Origin: Pararhodobacter oceanensis
GTDB lineage: Bacteria > Pseudomonadota > Alphaproteobacteria > Rhodobacterales > Rhodobacteraceae
Assembly: GCF_003076755.1 (NCBI RefSeq)
Contig: NZ_QDKM01000012.1
Span: 1 to 64,000 of the forward strand
DNA: 64,000 bases
Reading direction: 5' to 3'
Shown: piece by piece, positions 1 through 7,874 of the stretch
Position numbering within the stretch: the stretch's first letter is position 1
Layout of the letters: the number at the start of each line of letters is the position of its first letter
Notes under the pieces: generated by a model
Database searches by the model: none
The model's input: the letters and a program-made list of their open reading frames with translations, nothing else
Told to the model about the DNA's origin: nothing
Translations under genes and position numbers: made by a program

Positions 1-471
1 TACAACACCATCAGGCCACACTCATCGCTCGGAAACCAAACGCCAAAGCAAGCGCGGCAGGCGCTTGAGCAATTTGAGGGCTCCGCGCCCACCGCGCTTG
101 CCCAATCCGGAACCCCAAACTATCAAAGCCAAACCTGCAAACTCTCGTTATGAGTGAGGGACCCATGGGGGGCAGGTCACGCTTCAGTCGCTTTGCAGAC
201 ACTGCCGAGCGACGGCATGCGGCAGGAAGCTATCGCGGACTATTGGATGGTCTCGACGACGATCCCATGTCTGATCTCGATCAGCCCCGAGCAGAAAGCC
301 AAAAGGGATCGGGCGGCTTTGATATTGGTGAAGATATTTCTGACGAGGATTCAATGGAGTAAAGCGGCGAACAGCGAGGCGAAATATATCATCTCGCTTG
401 ATCGAAGCAGAAGGTTTTTTCGGGCGACTTGCCGTCATTCCGGTCCTTAGCCTCACTCCTTAGGTCGCTAT
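1..471. other. Left-edge region without a convincing gene
   Basis: No reading frame here has a recognisable product. The + frame at 154-450 carries a stretch (residues about 20-75) that faintly resembles the N-terminal DUF4158 region of Tn3-family transposases: an aliphatic run followed by lysine and aromatic residues. There is no further match and the frame is not supported by a good ribosome binding site. The overlapping + frame at 150-362 is acidic and low in complexity. I treat both as unsupported. Confidence 0.3.
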
Positions 472-1182
472 CTATGCTTGGTTCCGCAAACGCGGGCCGC
501 GGAGCAAAAGCCATAGGGCAAACCCGATCTCGGCCAAAGTGACGATCAACAGCAGCGCTACTTTAATCGCCGTCAGCAGCATCGAGTCCGGCAGAGCGAA
601 CATCTGCACGCTGTCGAACAGATAGCCGGTGCCGCCGAGGATCAGACCGGCGCCGAGGAGGCGGGGATAGAGGCCCGAGCTCATCACCAGCGTGCCGAGC
701 AAGAGAAGATGCAGGCAAAAGAAAATCTGCCAGATCCAGACGCCGCTGTCGTGGATGTAGCGCATAAGACCGGCAAGCTCGATGCGCTGCGCTTCGGTGA
801 AACTGCCCAGCGGGACCGCTCCATCGGCGAGCGCCAGTGATCCGGCGTGGAAAAACAGCATGGCGGCCATCACCGCTACCATCATGAGCCGCGCGTAGGA
901 GGCCGCCAGAGAGAGCGTCGCATTGACGGGGCGGAACATGAAATACAGCATCACCGACAGCAGAACCTCGGCGCAGATCATCACCAGATCGCCGACCAGT
1001 CCGGCGTGGAAAAGCCCGCGTTGACGCGCGATATTGGTGAAGGTTGCCGCCGGATCACCCGGTAGGTTGAGCGCGCTTGGCACATAGAGGATCGCGAAAC
1101 CGCCGGCAAAAGCGATGATCAGATAAAGAGCGCCAGCCAAGCGGGCATAGCCTTGGGACATCGGGTTTTCCAGAACATGCAT
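472..1182 (-). CDS. DUF4386 family membrane protein
   Basis: A 236-aa integral membrane protein with about six hydrophobic segments. The N-terminal pattern (ARLAGALYLIIAFAGGFA, then a short polar loop and further helices) is typical of DUF4386 proteins, which have no established biochemical function. I chose the ATG at 1182 because a GAAAGG ribosome binding site lies about 6 nt upstream; an upstream ATG at 1284 would add a polar, poorly composed extension. The gene is transcribed alone. Family assignment is from pattern recognition; the role is unknown. Confidence 0.75.
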   Translation of the reverse strand: MHVLENPMSQGYARLAGALYLIIAFAGGFAILYVPSALNLPGDPAATFTNIARQRGLFHAGLVGDLVMICAEVLLSVMLYFMFRPVNATLSLAASYARLMMVAVMAAMLFFHAGSLALADGAVPLGSFTEAQRIELAGLMRYIHDSGVWIWQIFFCLHLLLLGTLVMSSGLYPRLLGAGLILGGTGYLFDSVQMFALPDSMLLTAIKVALLLIVTLAEIGFALWLLLRGPRLRNQA

Positions 1183-1339
1183 GGTGATACCTTTCGGATG
1201 GTTGGACGGGGTGGCGTCGGTATACGCCTCTTTGGATGACTTCGAAATTGGCCGGGTTTGCCGATTTGATATGCAAATTTGCATGGATCGCCGCGTCGGT
1301 TCAGCTCGCAGATCGACGCGGCCTCTTCACGTAAAACCG

Positions 1340-2242
1340 TCAAACGACGCGGATCTTGCGCTGCAAACGTGCCAACCGCCCTTTTGTCGTGTCGCTGGGC
1401 TGGTTGGCGCGCTGTCCGGCCCAGATCGAGGCCAGAACGATGGCCGCGCCAAGGAGTTGCAGTGGCGAGAGGGCTTGATCCAGCCACAGCCAACCGAGGA
1501 CAACCGCACTCACCGGACTCATCATGCCGAGGATGGAAACCGCCCCCGGTTCGATCCGCGCCACGCCGCGAAACCATAGCGCATAGGTTGCCGCCGCGCC
1601 GATCAGCCCGAGCCAGAGAAGACCAGCGTAATTGAGCGCGGTGAGCGGCGGCAGCGGCGGCTCGAGGAGCATGGCAAGCAGCCAGAGGATCAAACCGCCG
1701 GCACTCAATTGCCACGCGGTGAAACTGAGCGCCGAGACCGGCGGCTGCCATTTGCGGCTGAGCACCGTGCCTGCCGCCATCGACGCTGCCCCACCAAGAC
1801 CGGCGGCAACGCCAATCGGGTCGAGATCAGCCTTGGGGCCGATGAGCAAGAGCGCGACGCCAAGCACACCCGCTGCCGCGGCCGCCACCGCTCCGGCACG
1901 GATCTTCGTGCCCAGCCAGCCGCGGGCCATAAAGATGACCATCACCGCCTGAAGGGCTCCGAGTGTCGCCGCAACCCCGCCAGGTAGTCGGTAGGCGGCG
2001 ATGAACAGCAGCACCCAGAACAGCGCGAAATTGAAACTGCCCAACAAGAGCACCCTGCCGATCCATGCGCGCGGCGGCAGGCAGCGGGTTATGGCGAGCA
2101 ACAGCAGGCCTGCGGGCAAGGCGCGCAGGGCGGCAAGGGTTATGGGATAGCCGGCAGGAAGGGTTTCGGTAGTGACGAGATAGGTGCTGCCCCAGATCGC
2201 GGGGGCCAGCGCCGTCAAAAGGATATCGGTGCTGCGTGACAT
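1340..2242 (-). CDS. EamA/DMT-family transporter (RhaT-like exporter)
   Basis: A 300-aa protein with about ten transmembrane helices arranged as two EamA repeats. The first begins near residue 8 with the family pattern PAIWGSTYLVTTETLP; the second lies around residues 150-285 and contains FTAWQLSAGG and a glycine-rich penultimate helix. DMT-family EamA proteins usually export small metabolites or amino acids; the substrate cannot be read from the sequence. It is separated from DUF4386 by about 160 nt and runs in the same direction. The C-terminus is basic (KGRLARLQRKIRVV), as expected for a cytoplasmic tail. Confidence 0.85.
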   Translation of the reverse strand: MSRSTDILLTALAPAIWGSTYLVTTETLPAGYPITLAALRALPAGLLLLAITRCLPPRAWIGRVLLLGSFNFALFWVLLFIAAYRLPGGVAATLGALQAVMVIFMARGWLGTKIRAGAVAAAAAGVLGVALLLIGPKADLDPIGVAAGLGGAASMAAGTVLSRKWQPPVSALSFTAWQLSAGGLILWLLAMLLEPPLPPLTALNYAGLLWLGLIGAAATYALWFRGVARIEPGAVSILGMMSPVSAVVLGWLWLDQALSPLQLLGAAIVLASIWAGQRANQPSDTTKGRLARLQRKIRVV

Positions 2243-2263
2243 GTTCAGGTCTCTTATGAGGGC

Positions 2264-2482
2264 TCACCAAAGCGGATGACGCGGCGGGCGCGGGTGGTCG
2301 GAACAGGGCGGCAAACCGAGATCGCGGCGCATGCGGGGCGGCAGATACGTCAGGCGCGACGGCATCTGGCGCTGTGCGCCAACAGGCGAGCGCCACAACG
2401 CGCGGCCAACGGCTTTCAAGCCTTGCGTCATGCGCGCGACCGGCCGCCGCTCGCGCGCGATTGCGGAGGTTGAATCGCGCAT
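2264..2482 (-). CDS. DUF1127-like small basic protein
   Basis: A 72-aa, arginine-rich protein. Its C-terminal half (LTYLPPRMRRDLGLPP) matches the DUF1127 signature in which a leucine-rich turn is followed by R-D-I/L-G-L. Such proteins (YjiS-like) are small, basic and often stress-linked; some bind RNA or regulate phosphate and carbon metabolism in alphaproteobacteria. The ATG at 2482-2480 shares its A with the TGA of wrbA (TGATG), so translation is probably coupled to wrbA. No separate ribosome binding site is obvious beyond the wrbA 3' end. Confidence 0.6.
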   Translation of the reverse strand: MRDSTSAIARERRPVARMTQGLKAVGRALWRSPVGAQRQMPSRLTYLPPRMRRDLGLPPCSDHPRPPRHPLW

Positions 2483-3105
2483 CACGCCGCCTCCTCGAGC
2501 CAATCGGTGCCAGCGAGCCGCGCCGCGATCCGCGCCACATGGGCGCCTTGAAATCTGGCGCCTGCAAGATCGACTTCGCTGGGCTGGCGTGAGCCGTCCG
2601 CGCCGGCAATCGTGCCGGCACCGTAGGGCGCGCCGCCGATAATCGCGTCGCCCGTCGTCTGGCCGCTGAAGCTATAGGGCATGCCGGCGATCAGCATGCC
2701 GAAATGCTGGAGCGGGATCTGCGTGGAAAGCAGTGTCGCCTCATGGCCGCCGTGCTGCGAGCCGGTCGAGGTGAAGACCCCCGCGACCTTGCCGACCAGC
2801 GCGTTGCGCGCCCAAAGGCCGCCGGCCTGATCCAGAAATGACTTCATCTGTCCGGCCATCATGCCAAAGAGGGTCGGCGTGCCAAAGAGGATGGCATCAT
2901 AGGCTTCAAGGTCCGCGGGCGTGGCCTCCGGCGTGTCATCTTTGGCAAAGCCGGCCTTTGTTCGGATCTCCTCGGACAGGGTTTCGGGCACGCGGCGCAG
3001 ATCGACATGGGTGCCGGGGACGGAGCGTGCGCCTTCGGCTTCGGCCTCGGCAAGGCGGCGCAGATGGCCGTAGCTGGAATAATAAAGAACAAGAACGCGG
3101 GTCAT
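2482..3105 (-). CDS. wrbA: NAD(P)H:quinone oxidoreductase WrbA
   Basis: A 207-aa flavodoxin-fold enzyme that reduces quinones by two electrons using NAD(P)H and FMN, limiting redox cycling. The FMN phosphate loop is near the N-terminus ([14 protein letters not shown]). The family motif [19 protein letters not shown] is at about residues 77-95, and the [11 protein letters not shown] segment typical of WrbA follows at about 115. Length equals the family norm. I chose the ATG at 3105, preceded by GAGAGGAAATC; an upstream in-frame start would add 27 residues absent from the family. The stop codon overlaps the start of the DUF1127-like gene. Confidence 0.93.
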   Translation of the reverse strand: MTRVLVLYYSSYGHLRRLAEAEAEGARSVPGTHVDLRRVPETLSEEIRTKAGFAKDDTPEATPADLEAYDAILFGTPTLFGMMAGQMKSFLDQAGGLWARNALVGKVAGVFTSTGSQHGGHEATLLSTQIPLQHFGMLIAGMPYSFSGQTTGDAIIGGAPYGAGTIAGADGSRQPSEVDLAGARFQGAHVARIAARLAGTDWLEEAA

Positions 3106-3213
3106 GATTTCCTCTCGGGCATAGGTGGATTTGATGCTCGAGAGGATCGGCGAAAGAGGGTGCGCGAATAAGCACCCCGCTGTCACTTGATAATTTACGC
3201 TCGTTGAAGAATG

Positions 3214-4101
3214 TCAGCGCCCGAGCGCTTTGCGCAGATGGTCGATAAAGGCCGTCACCTTGGCGTCCATGCCCAAACGCGAGGCGGTCACCGCGTAGAT
3301 TTCGGGCGCCGGAAGTTCCCAGTCGGGCAGCACGCGGACCAAAGTGCCCTCTGCCTCGGCGGCTCGCGAGACGAAATCGGGCAACGTGCCGATGCCGTAA
3401 CCCGCGATCAGCAGGTCGCGCAGCACAAGGCTATTGCCAACCCTTACGGGGGGATCCAGATCAACCTTTGCCGCGCCCGCGGGGCCGTGAAGCTGCCAAG
3501 TGCTGAGATGATCGGCCAGAAAGAACCCCACAATGCGGTGGCTCGGAATGTCCTCGGGCGACGCCGGTGTGCCCGCGCGCTCCAGATAGGCAGGCGCGGC
3601 AAAGATGCGTTGGCGCATAGTGCCGATCTTACGCGCCACCAGCGCCGAATCCGGCATCGCCGATCTTATCCGAATGGACAGATCAAAGCCGCCCTCGACC
3701 ATGTCGATCACCCTGTCGTCAAACGAAAGCGTCAGCCGAAGCTCGGGATAGCTGCTCAGGAACTCCGGTAGCATCGTTGCAATGACGGTCTGTCCAAAGG
3801 AACTCGAGGCGTTGACCTTGAGTTCGCCGCGCACTGCACCGGCCCCCTCGCGGATGCGCGATTCCACCTGCGTGACGGCGTCAAGAATTCCGCTGGCCTC
3901 GTCATAATACAGCCGCCCCGCTTCGGTCAGCGACATCGCGCGGGTGGTGCGGGTCAAAAGCGTGCTGCCGAGGCTTTCCTCCAACAGTTTGATCTCGCGG
4001 CTCAAAAGCGCGGGTGAGACGCCGAGGTCTTCGGCGGCACGCGCAAAGCTGCCGCGCTCCACAATGCGGCGAAAGGCTTGCATGACAGAGAGTTTGTCCA
4101 T
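3214..4101 (-). CDS. LysR-family transcriptional regulator
   Basis: A 295-aa LysR regulator. The winged helix-turn-helix occupies residues 1-60 (AFRRIVERGSFARAAEDLGV, then SREIKLLEESLGSTLLTRTT), and the effector domain begins near residue 90 with RGELKVNASSSFGQ. It belongs to the large DsdC/GcvA-like group that often controls nearby redox or detoxification genes. It lies 109 nt upstream of wrbA on the same strand, so wrbA could be co-transcribed or controlled by it; the sequence does not prove this. The ATG at 4101 was chosen because the HTH starts immediately after it. Confidence 0.85.
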   Translation of the reverse strand: MDKLSVMQAFRRIVERGSFARAAEDLGVSPALLSREIKLLEESLGSTLLTRTTRAMSLTEAGRLYYDEASGILDAVTQVESRIREGAGAVRGELKVNASSSFGQTVIATMLPEFLSSYPELRLTLSFDDRVIDMVEGGFDLSIRIRSAMPDSALVARKIGTMRQRIFAAPAYLERAGTPASPEDIPSHRIVGFFLADHLSTWQLHGPAGAAKVDLDPPVRVGNSLVLRDLLIAGYGIGTLPDFVSRAAEAEGTLVRVLPDWELPAPEIYAVTASRLGMDAKVTAFIDHLRKALGR

Positions 4102-4245
4102 CGGATCGTTTCCCAGGCTACAGCGAGGTTCACGTATATCACAGGCGGAAACGGGTGATCCAATGCTGAGTGAGCCGTCGCATGCTGCGCAGCCGCCGAG
4201 TGCGAGCGGGAGCACTCACTGCGCCTTACACTGCGTGCAGCTTCA

Positions 4246-4800
4246 GTGTCCGAGCTCAGCACGGCCTGTGTTAGAGGGGAAGTGTCGACCCACGTGATCA
4301 ACCGAGTGTCGGCGTTAACCCTGCATGTGCGCGCGGCCATTCAATCCTTGAAGCATTTGATGCAGTCGGATCACGGCGTCGCCTTGACCATCGCCGGGGT
4401 TCCAAGTTTGCGGGATGATATCCTCACTGAACCCTCAGGTGAAACATATCGGCGTTTTCGGGAATTCAATCTGTCCATGATCCGCCGAGGTTCGCGATCG
4501 GCAATTCTTTTCGGCAGCAATTTCGTTAAGTCTGCCGAAAAGCTCGGGGTTAGCGCGCGCGAAGAGGATGAGTTCGCTGAACGCATCTTGTTTGCAGAAC
4601 ACGGGCAGGTCGGGCGTAGTATCGCTCTCGCCAAGGAAATCCTTCGAGACGCAGTGAGCAGAAAGCGTGATGAACTTTCCCTCGCGCATGCCGAACGTGT
4701 GTTCAGAAAAATCAACGGCGATCTCGAGATGACCCCATTCCACTTTGACGATTGGAGCGCGGTCAAGCGGGAATTGGAAGCCATCGGATGGGGGCAGTAA
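4246..4800 (+). pseudogene. tniB: 5'-truncated TniB-like transposition ATPase remnant
   Basis: The encoded 184 residues resemble only the C-terminal part of the TniB/TnsC-type AAA+ ATPases of Tn5053- and Tn7-like elements. A sensor-1 type strand is visible (ALTIAGVPSL), followed by an arginine-rich FREFNLSMIRRG segment and a C-terminal helical lid (LSLAHAERVFRKINGDLEMTPF). The Walker A and Walker B regions expected about 150 residues earlier are missing, and no open frame upstream supplies them. The stop overlaps the tniQ start (TAATG), as in intact tniB-tniQ operons. Codon use is less GC3-rich than in flanking genes, consistent with transferred DNA. Confidence 0.7.
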
Positions 4801-5522
4801 TGACCCTATCACCAAAGTTTCCGCTCGATCCGGAGGAGACGTTGCTGTCCTATACTGATCGGCTTTCTCTGATGCATACTGGTCGCGGGATGGACCGCCT
4901 TCTCGCAGATCGCGGTATTCTTAAGGAGCATTTCATCGCGGGGCGGCCTGAAGCGGTCGCGACGTTGGCAAAGGCAACGGGTTTCACTGTCGGCGACGTG
5001 CAGCGCGTCGCGATCCGGGTGTTTCAGCGTGGCTTTATCTTTCGTGGTGAAGATTTTTCGAGAATGTCGCTCTCCGCGCGGGCGTCTCGCTATTGCCCCG
5101 TTTGCTTTGAGGACGATGGGCCAAAGAAGGGCCACGATCAATAGGTGAAGCGCTGGACACCATCCGCCGGACTTCGCCTGCGATCGCCGTTCAGGCGGGC
5201 CCATTGGCATACTATGGCACGCTGTTTGATTGGCTGGACCGTCGGAGCAATGCGATTGATCCTGGGCCGATCCGGGATGTTTTGCGAGATCATATTGTTC
5301 AGCACACAGCGGTGGAGCGAGGCACCACCGTCCTTGGCGTCGAAATATCCGACCAGAAGTTTTACACGGTTCACAGTCTTTCTGCCGAGGTCGGCATCGA
5401 GCGCCCGCGCCTTACTCGGCTGCTCAAGAAGCATGATCAAATTCCGTCGGACGCAACCGACATCGAAAGCGGCAAGGCCATTTTCGAAGCAGCCAAGATC
5501 GTGCCCTTAATCGATGCCTTCA
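4800..5522 (+). pseudogene. tniQ: TniQ remnant, internally deleted and frameshifted
   Basis: The N-terminal piece (4800-5144) has the TniQ opening: a proline-rich start, PEETLLSYTDRLSLMH, and the first zinc-binding pair in CPVCFEDDGP. It stops at 5144. A second piece in a different frame, from about 5144 to about 5522, begins with EALDTIRRTSPA, includes GTLFDWLDRR and ends in a predicted HTH-like stretch (HSLSAEVGIERPRLTRLLKK) typical of the TniQ C-terminus. The middle of the protein, including the second cysteine pair and CPxH-type residues, is absent. TniQ normally acts as a targeting or co-complex factor with TniA and TniB; this copy cannot be functional. Confidence 0.7.
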
Positions 5523-5523
5523 A

Positions 5524-5709
5524 TACATCCGCGCCGATCTGCCCGCCGCCTGGGCCGGTCTGACCGACGCCGCCCTGGAGGCGGCCAGCGGCGTGAAAGG
5601 CGCGAAGTTCTGCCACAACGGCCGCTTTATCGCGGTGGCGGCGACGCGCGAGGCGGTGTTGCAAATGGCGCAGATCGCGGTGGGAGAGGCCTTGGCCGAG
5701 GCCGGTTAG
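5524..5709 (+). pseudogene. 3' fragment of a MYG1-family (UPF0160) gene
   Basis: The frame ending at the TAG 5707-5709 encodes about 61 residues that match the C-terminal end of MYG1/UPF0160 proteins. The visible pattern is LPAAWAGLTDAALEAASGV, then GAKFCHNGRFIAVAATRE and a helical tail, exactly the order in that family (predicted metal-dependent DHH-like hydrolases/3'-5' exonucleases). The rest of the gene (about 250 residues with the catalytic His and Asp motifs) is missing. The fragment begins where TniQ similarity ends, so the transposon remnant sits at the breakpoint. Confidence 0.6.
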
Positions 5710-5722
5710 CGCTCGCAGACCT

Positions 5723-5743
5723 GCCCTCGTTGAGAGCGAGGGC
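5723..5743 (+). terminator. Hairpin after the MYG1 fragment
   Basis: GCCCTCG and CGAGGGC form a perfect 7-bp stem around a 7-nt loop, 13 nt after the MYG1-fragment stop. No T-run follows on the + strand, so termination strength is doubtful. It also lies downstream of the SRPBCC gene on the minus strand. Confidence 0.35.
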
Positions 5744-5833
5744 GCGGGGGTCAGATCATCCGAGGTGGGAAGGGCAAGCCCGCGCCGCAGCGGTCCGAAA
5801 CCACCGCCAGAGCGCGACCGTTTTCGGCCCCTC

Positions 5834-6295
5834 TCACAGGCTGCGCGCGTAGTCCTCGAGCCAGTCGGCCCAGCGGTCGAGGCCGATCATCACGCGGATC
5901 ATCTCGGCGGCGCCCGGGCCGTGGCGCTCGAACCCGTCGTGGCGCAGGGTGACCCGCGTGCCTTCGCCCTCGGGGGTGAAATCAACGGTGATCAGACTGG
6001 CTTTGGCGGGGTCTGGCTCGGCGCGCCAAGGCTGCACCGTCGCATCCATCTGCCAGCCCAATTCGAGCGTTCGACCGGGGGTAGGGCTGCGCGCGATGCC
6101 CCAACTCTCGATCTTGCCGGCAAGGCTGCGCTCGCCCCAGAACCCCTGGGTGAGGTCGATGAAGATCCGGTCAAGCGCGGCTTCTTGGCAATGGGAATGC
6201 TCGCGCGGCCACCATTGGTTGATCCTGTCGGTAAACCCCTCCCATGCACGGGCAGGGGCGGCAGCGACGACAATCGAGCGTGTGACCTGTTTCAT
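5834..6295 (-). CDS. SRPBCC (AHSA1/START-like) domain protein
   Basis: A 153-aa protein of the SRPBCC superfamily. The N-terminus (VTRSIVVAAAPARAWEGFTDRINQWWP) shows the usual first strand, the P-x-x-A-W helix and the W-W-P motif of AHSA1-type proteins, and the C-terminal helix ends in WADWLEDYARSL. The fold binds hydrophobic ligands; no catalytic role can be assigned. Its ATG at 6295 overlaps the TGA of the sulfatase gene (ATGA), so the two are translationally coupled and this is the last gene of the TRAP-sulfatase operon. Confidence 0.8.
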   Translation of the reverse strand: MKQVTRSIVVAAAPARAWEGFTDRINQWWPREHSHCQEAALDRIFIDLTQGFWGERSLAGKIESWGIARSPTPGRTLELGWQMDATVQPWRAEPDPAKASLITVDFTPEGEGTRVTLRHDGFERHGPGAAEMIRVMIGLDRWADWLEDYARSL

Positions 6296-7863
6296 GCCCG
6301 CGCCGTTGGGCAGAGGGTCAGGTTGCGCAGGCTGATCTGGCGTCGGGCCAGCGCTTCGAGCATCGCCAGCTTGCGGTCCTTGGCTTCGGGGGCGCTCCAT
6401 AGGTTGTGTTCCTCTTCTGGATCTGCGGTCAGGTCATAGAGTTCGCCCCAGTCCGGCGCGTCCTCCAAGAGTGACATACGCCAGCCGTCATCCACAAGCG
6501 TGGTGATGGCGCTGCGCGCGTCGGCATCGGCAAAAACCGCAATGCCGGGGTCTTCGATCAACACCGGCGCGGCGGGCGCATCAGCGGCGAAGACGTCATC
6601 ACCCTGCATGCCGAGTGGAATGCGCAGACCGGCGCGCTGCAGCAGGGTGGGGGCAAAGTCGATGGCGCTGGCCTGACGCGCGCTGACCCCGGCTGTGCGC
6701 CGATCGGCAGTGTCGCGCCAGATGAAGGGCACACGGATAACACTTTGATAATGCAAGCCCATTTTCAGGATCGTGCCGTGGTCGCCCATATAGTCGCCGT
6801 GGTCGGACATGAACACCACCACCGTGTCCTCGTCCAACCCGCGGGCGAGCAGATGCGCCATCACCCGCGCGATTTCCTGATCGACAAAGCTGATCGCACC
6901 GTAGTTGAGCGCGATCACCCGCCGCAGCGCCGCCTCATCAAGGTGGAACGGCCAATGCGAATGGGGATCGGCGTCGCCCATCGCATAGGGGTGGCGCGCC
7001 GCTGCGGGCAGGTCTGCATGGGCGGCAAGCGGGCGTTGAGCGGTGGCGGGGAGCTGGACCTCGGCGGGATCATAGAGATCCGCCCAGCGGCCCGGCGCGG
7101 TGAAGGGATGATGCGGGTCGGGAAAGGACATCAACAACAGGAATGGCGTGTCCTCATCCTGCGCATCGAGAAAGGCGCAAGCCTCATCGGCAACATAGCG
7201 GGTCGGATGCAGCTCTTCGGGCAGAGCCGAGCGCCAGCATTGCGGCACCCGGTCTTCGGGGGCGTCGAGGGCGTTTTCGGGGCCGCGCAGGCTGTCCGGA
7301 TCGGGGTGGCGGTCGTGTAGCCATTGGCTGTAATGGCCCTCGACCTGATCGCCGTGGCCGATGCATAGGCGCACATGATCGAACCCGTAATAGGGCGTCG
7401 GCATTTCCTGTTCATTGCCGCCCGCCCATTTGGCACGGATCTCATTGGCATAGTCGGGACCGCTGCGCTGCTGGCGGGTGCCGCGCCATTCGGCGGGGAT
7501 CTCGCCCTTGCCGCGTGGCTGTCGGGCGGGAGCGGGGATATCGGTGACATTTTGCAAATGCGACTTGCCGATCATCCCCGTGCGCCAGCCCGCGCTGCGC
7601 AGCACATCGGCATAGGTCACGCTGTCGAGCCCCAAGGGAATGCCGTTCTGGCGGCAACCGTTCACCGTCGAGATCTGGCCGGTCATCAGGCAGGCGCGGT
7701 TGGGCTGGCAGATCGGCGTGGTCACATGAAAGGCGTCAAAACGCTGCCCCTCGGCGGCCAAAGCGTCGATGGCGGGGGTTTTGACCACAGGGTTGCCGTA
7801 GCAACCGAGGTGGTCCCAGCGCTGCTGATCGGTCATCACGATCAGGAAATTGGGGCGTTTCAT
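6292..7863 (-). CDS. Sulfatase-like hydrolase (FGly-type arylsulfatase family)
   Basis: A 523-aa alkaline-phosphatase-superfamily enzyme. The N-terminus shows the calcium-binding Asp (D12 in VMTDQQRWDHLG). Cys52 lies in C-Q-P-N-R-A, the C-x-P-x-R motif in which Cys is converted to formylglycine. A further metal region is visible in MSDHGDYMGDHG. No signal peptide precedes these motifs, so the protein is probably cytoplasmic and would need an FGly-generating enzyme encoded elsewhere. The ATG at 7863 follows a GAGGAT site that overlaps the TRAP permease stop. Placement after a TAXI TRAP transporter suggests it desulfates an imported compound; phosphonate or phosphodiester activity is an alternative in this superfamily. 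Confidence 0.88.
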   Translation of the reverse strand: MKRPNFLIVMTDQQRWDHLGCYGNPVVKTPAIDALAAEGQRFDAFHVTTPICQPNRACLMTGQISTVNGCRQNGIPLGLDSVTYADVLRSAGWRTGMIGKSHLQNVTDIPAPARQPRGKGEIPAEWRGTRQQRSGPDYANEIRAKWAGGNEQEMPTPYYGFDHVRLCIGHGDQVEGHYSQWLHDRHPDPDSLRGPENALDAPEDRVPQCWRSALPEELHPTRYVADEACAFLDAQDEDTPFLLLMSFPDPHHPFTAPGRWADLYDPAEVQLPATAQRPLAAHADLPAAARHPYAMGDADPHSHWPFHLDEAALRRVIALNYGAISFVDQEIARVMAHLLARGLDEDTVVVFMSDHGDYMGDHGTILKMGLHYQSVIRVPFIWRDTADRRTAGVSARQASAIDFAPTLLQRAGLRIPLGMQGDDVFAADAPAAPVLIEDPGIAVFADADARSAITTLVDDGWRMSLLEDAPDWGELYDLTADPEEEHNLWSAPEAKDRKLAMLEALARRQISLRNLTLCPTARA

Positions 7864-7874
7864 GGTGACTATCC

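Noticed and set aside
150-362. 70-aa acidic + strand gene
   Set aside because: The composition is low in complexity, there is no recognisable domain, and overlapping frames are equally open.
1220-1225. GTATAC as a further GntR site
   Set aside because: Only one half-site is present and it lies away from related genes; another lone half-site at 61430-61435 is inside the Hint gene.
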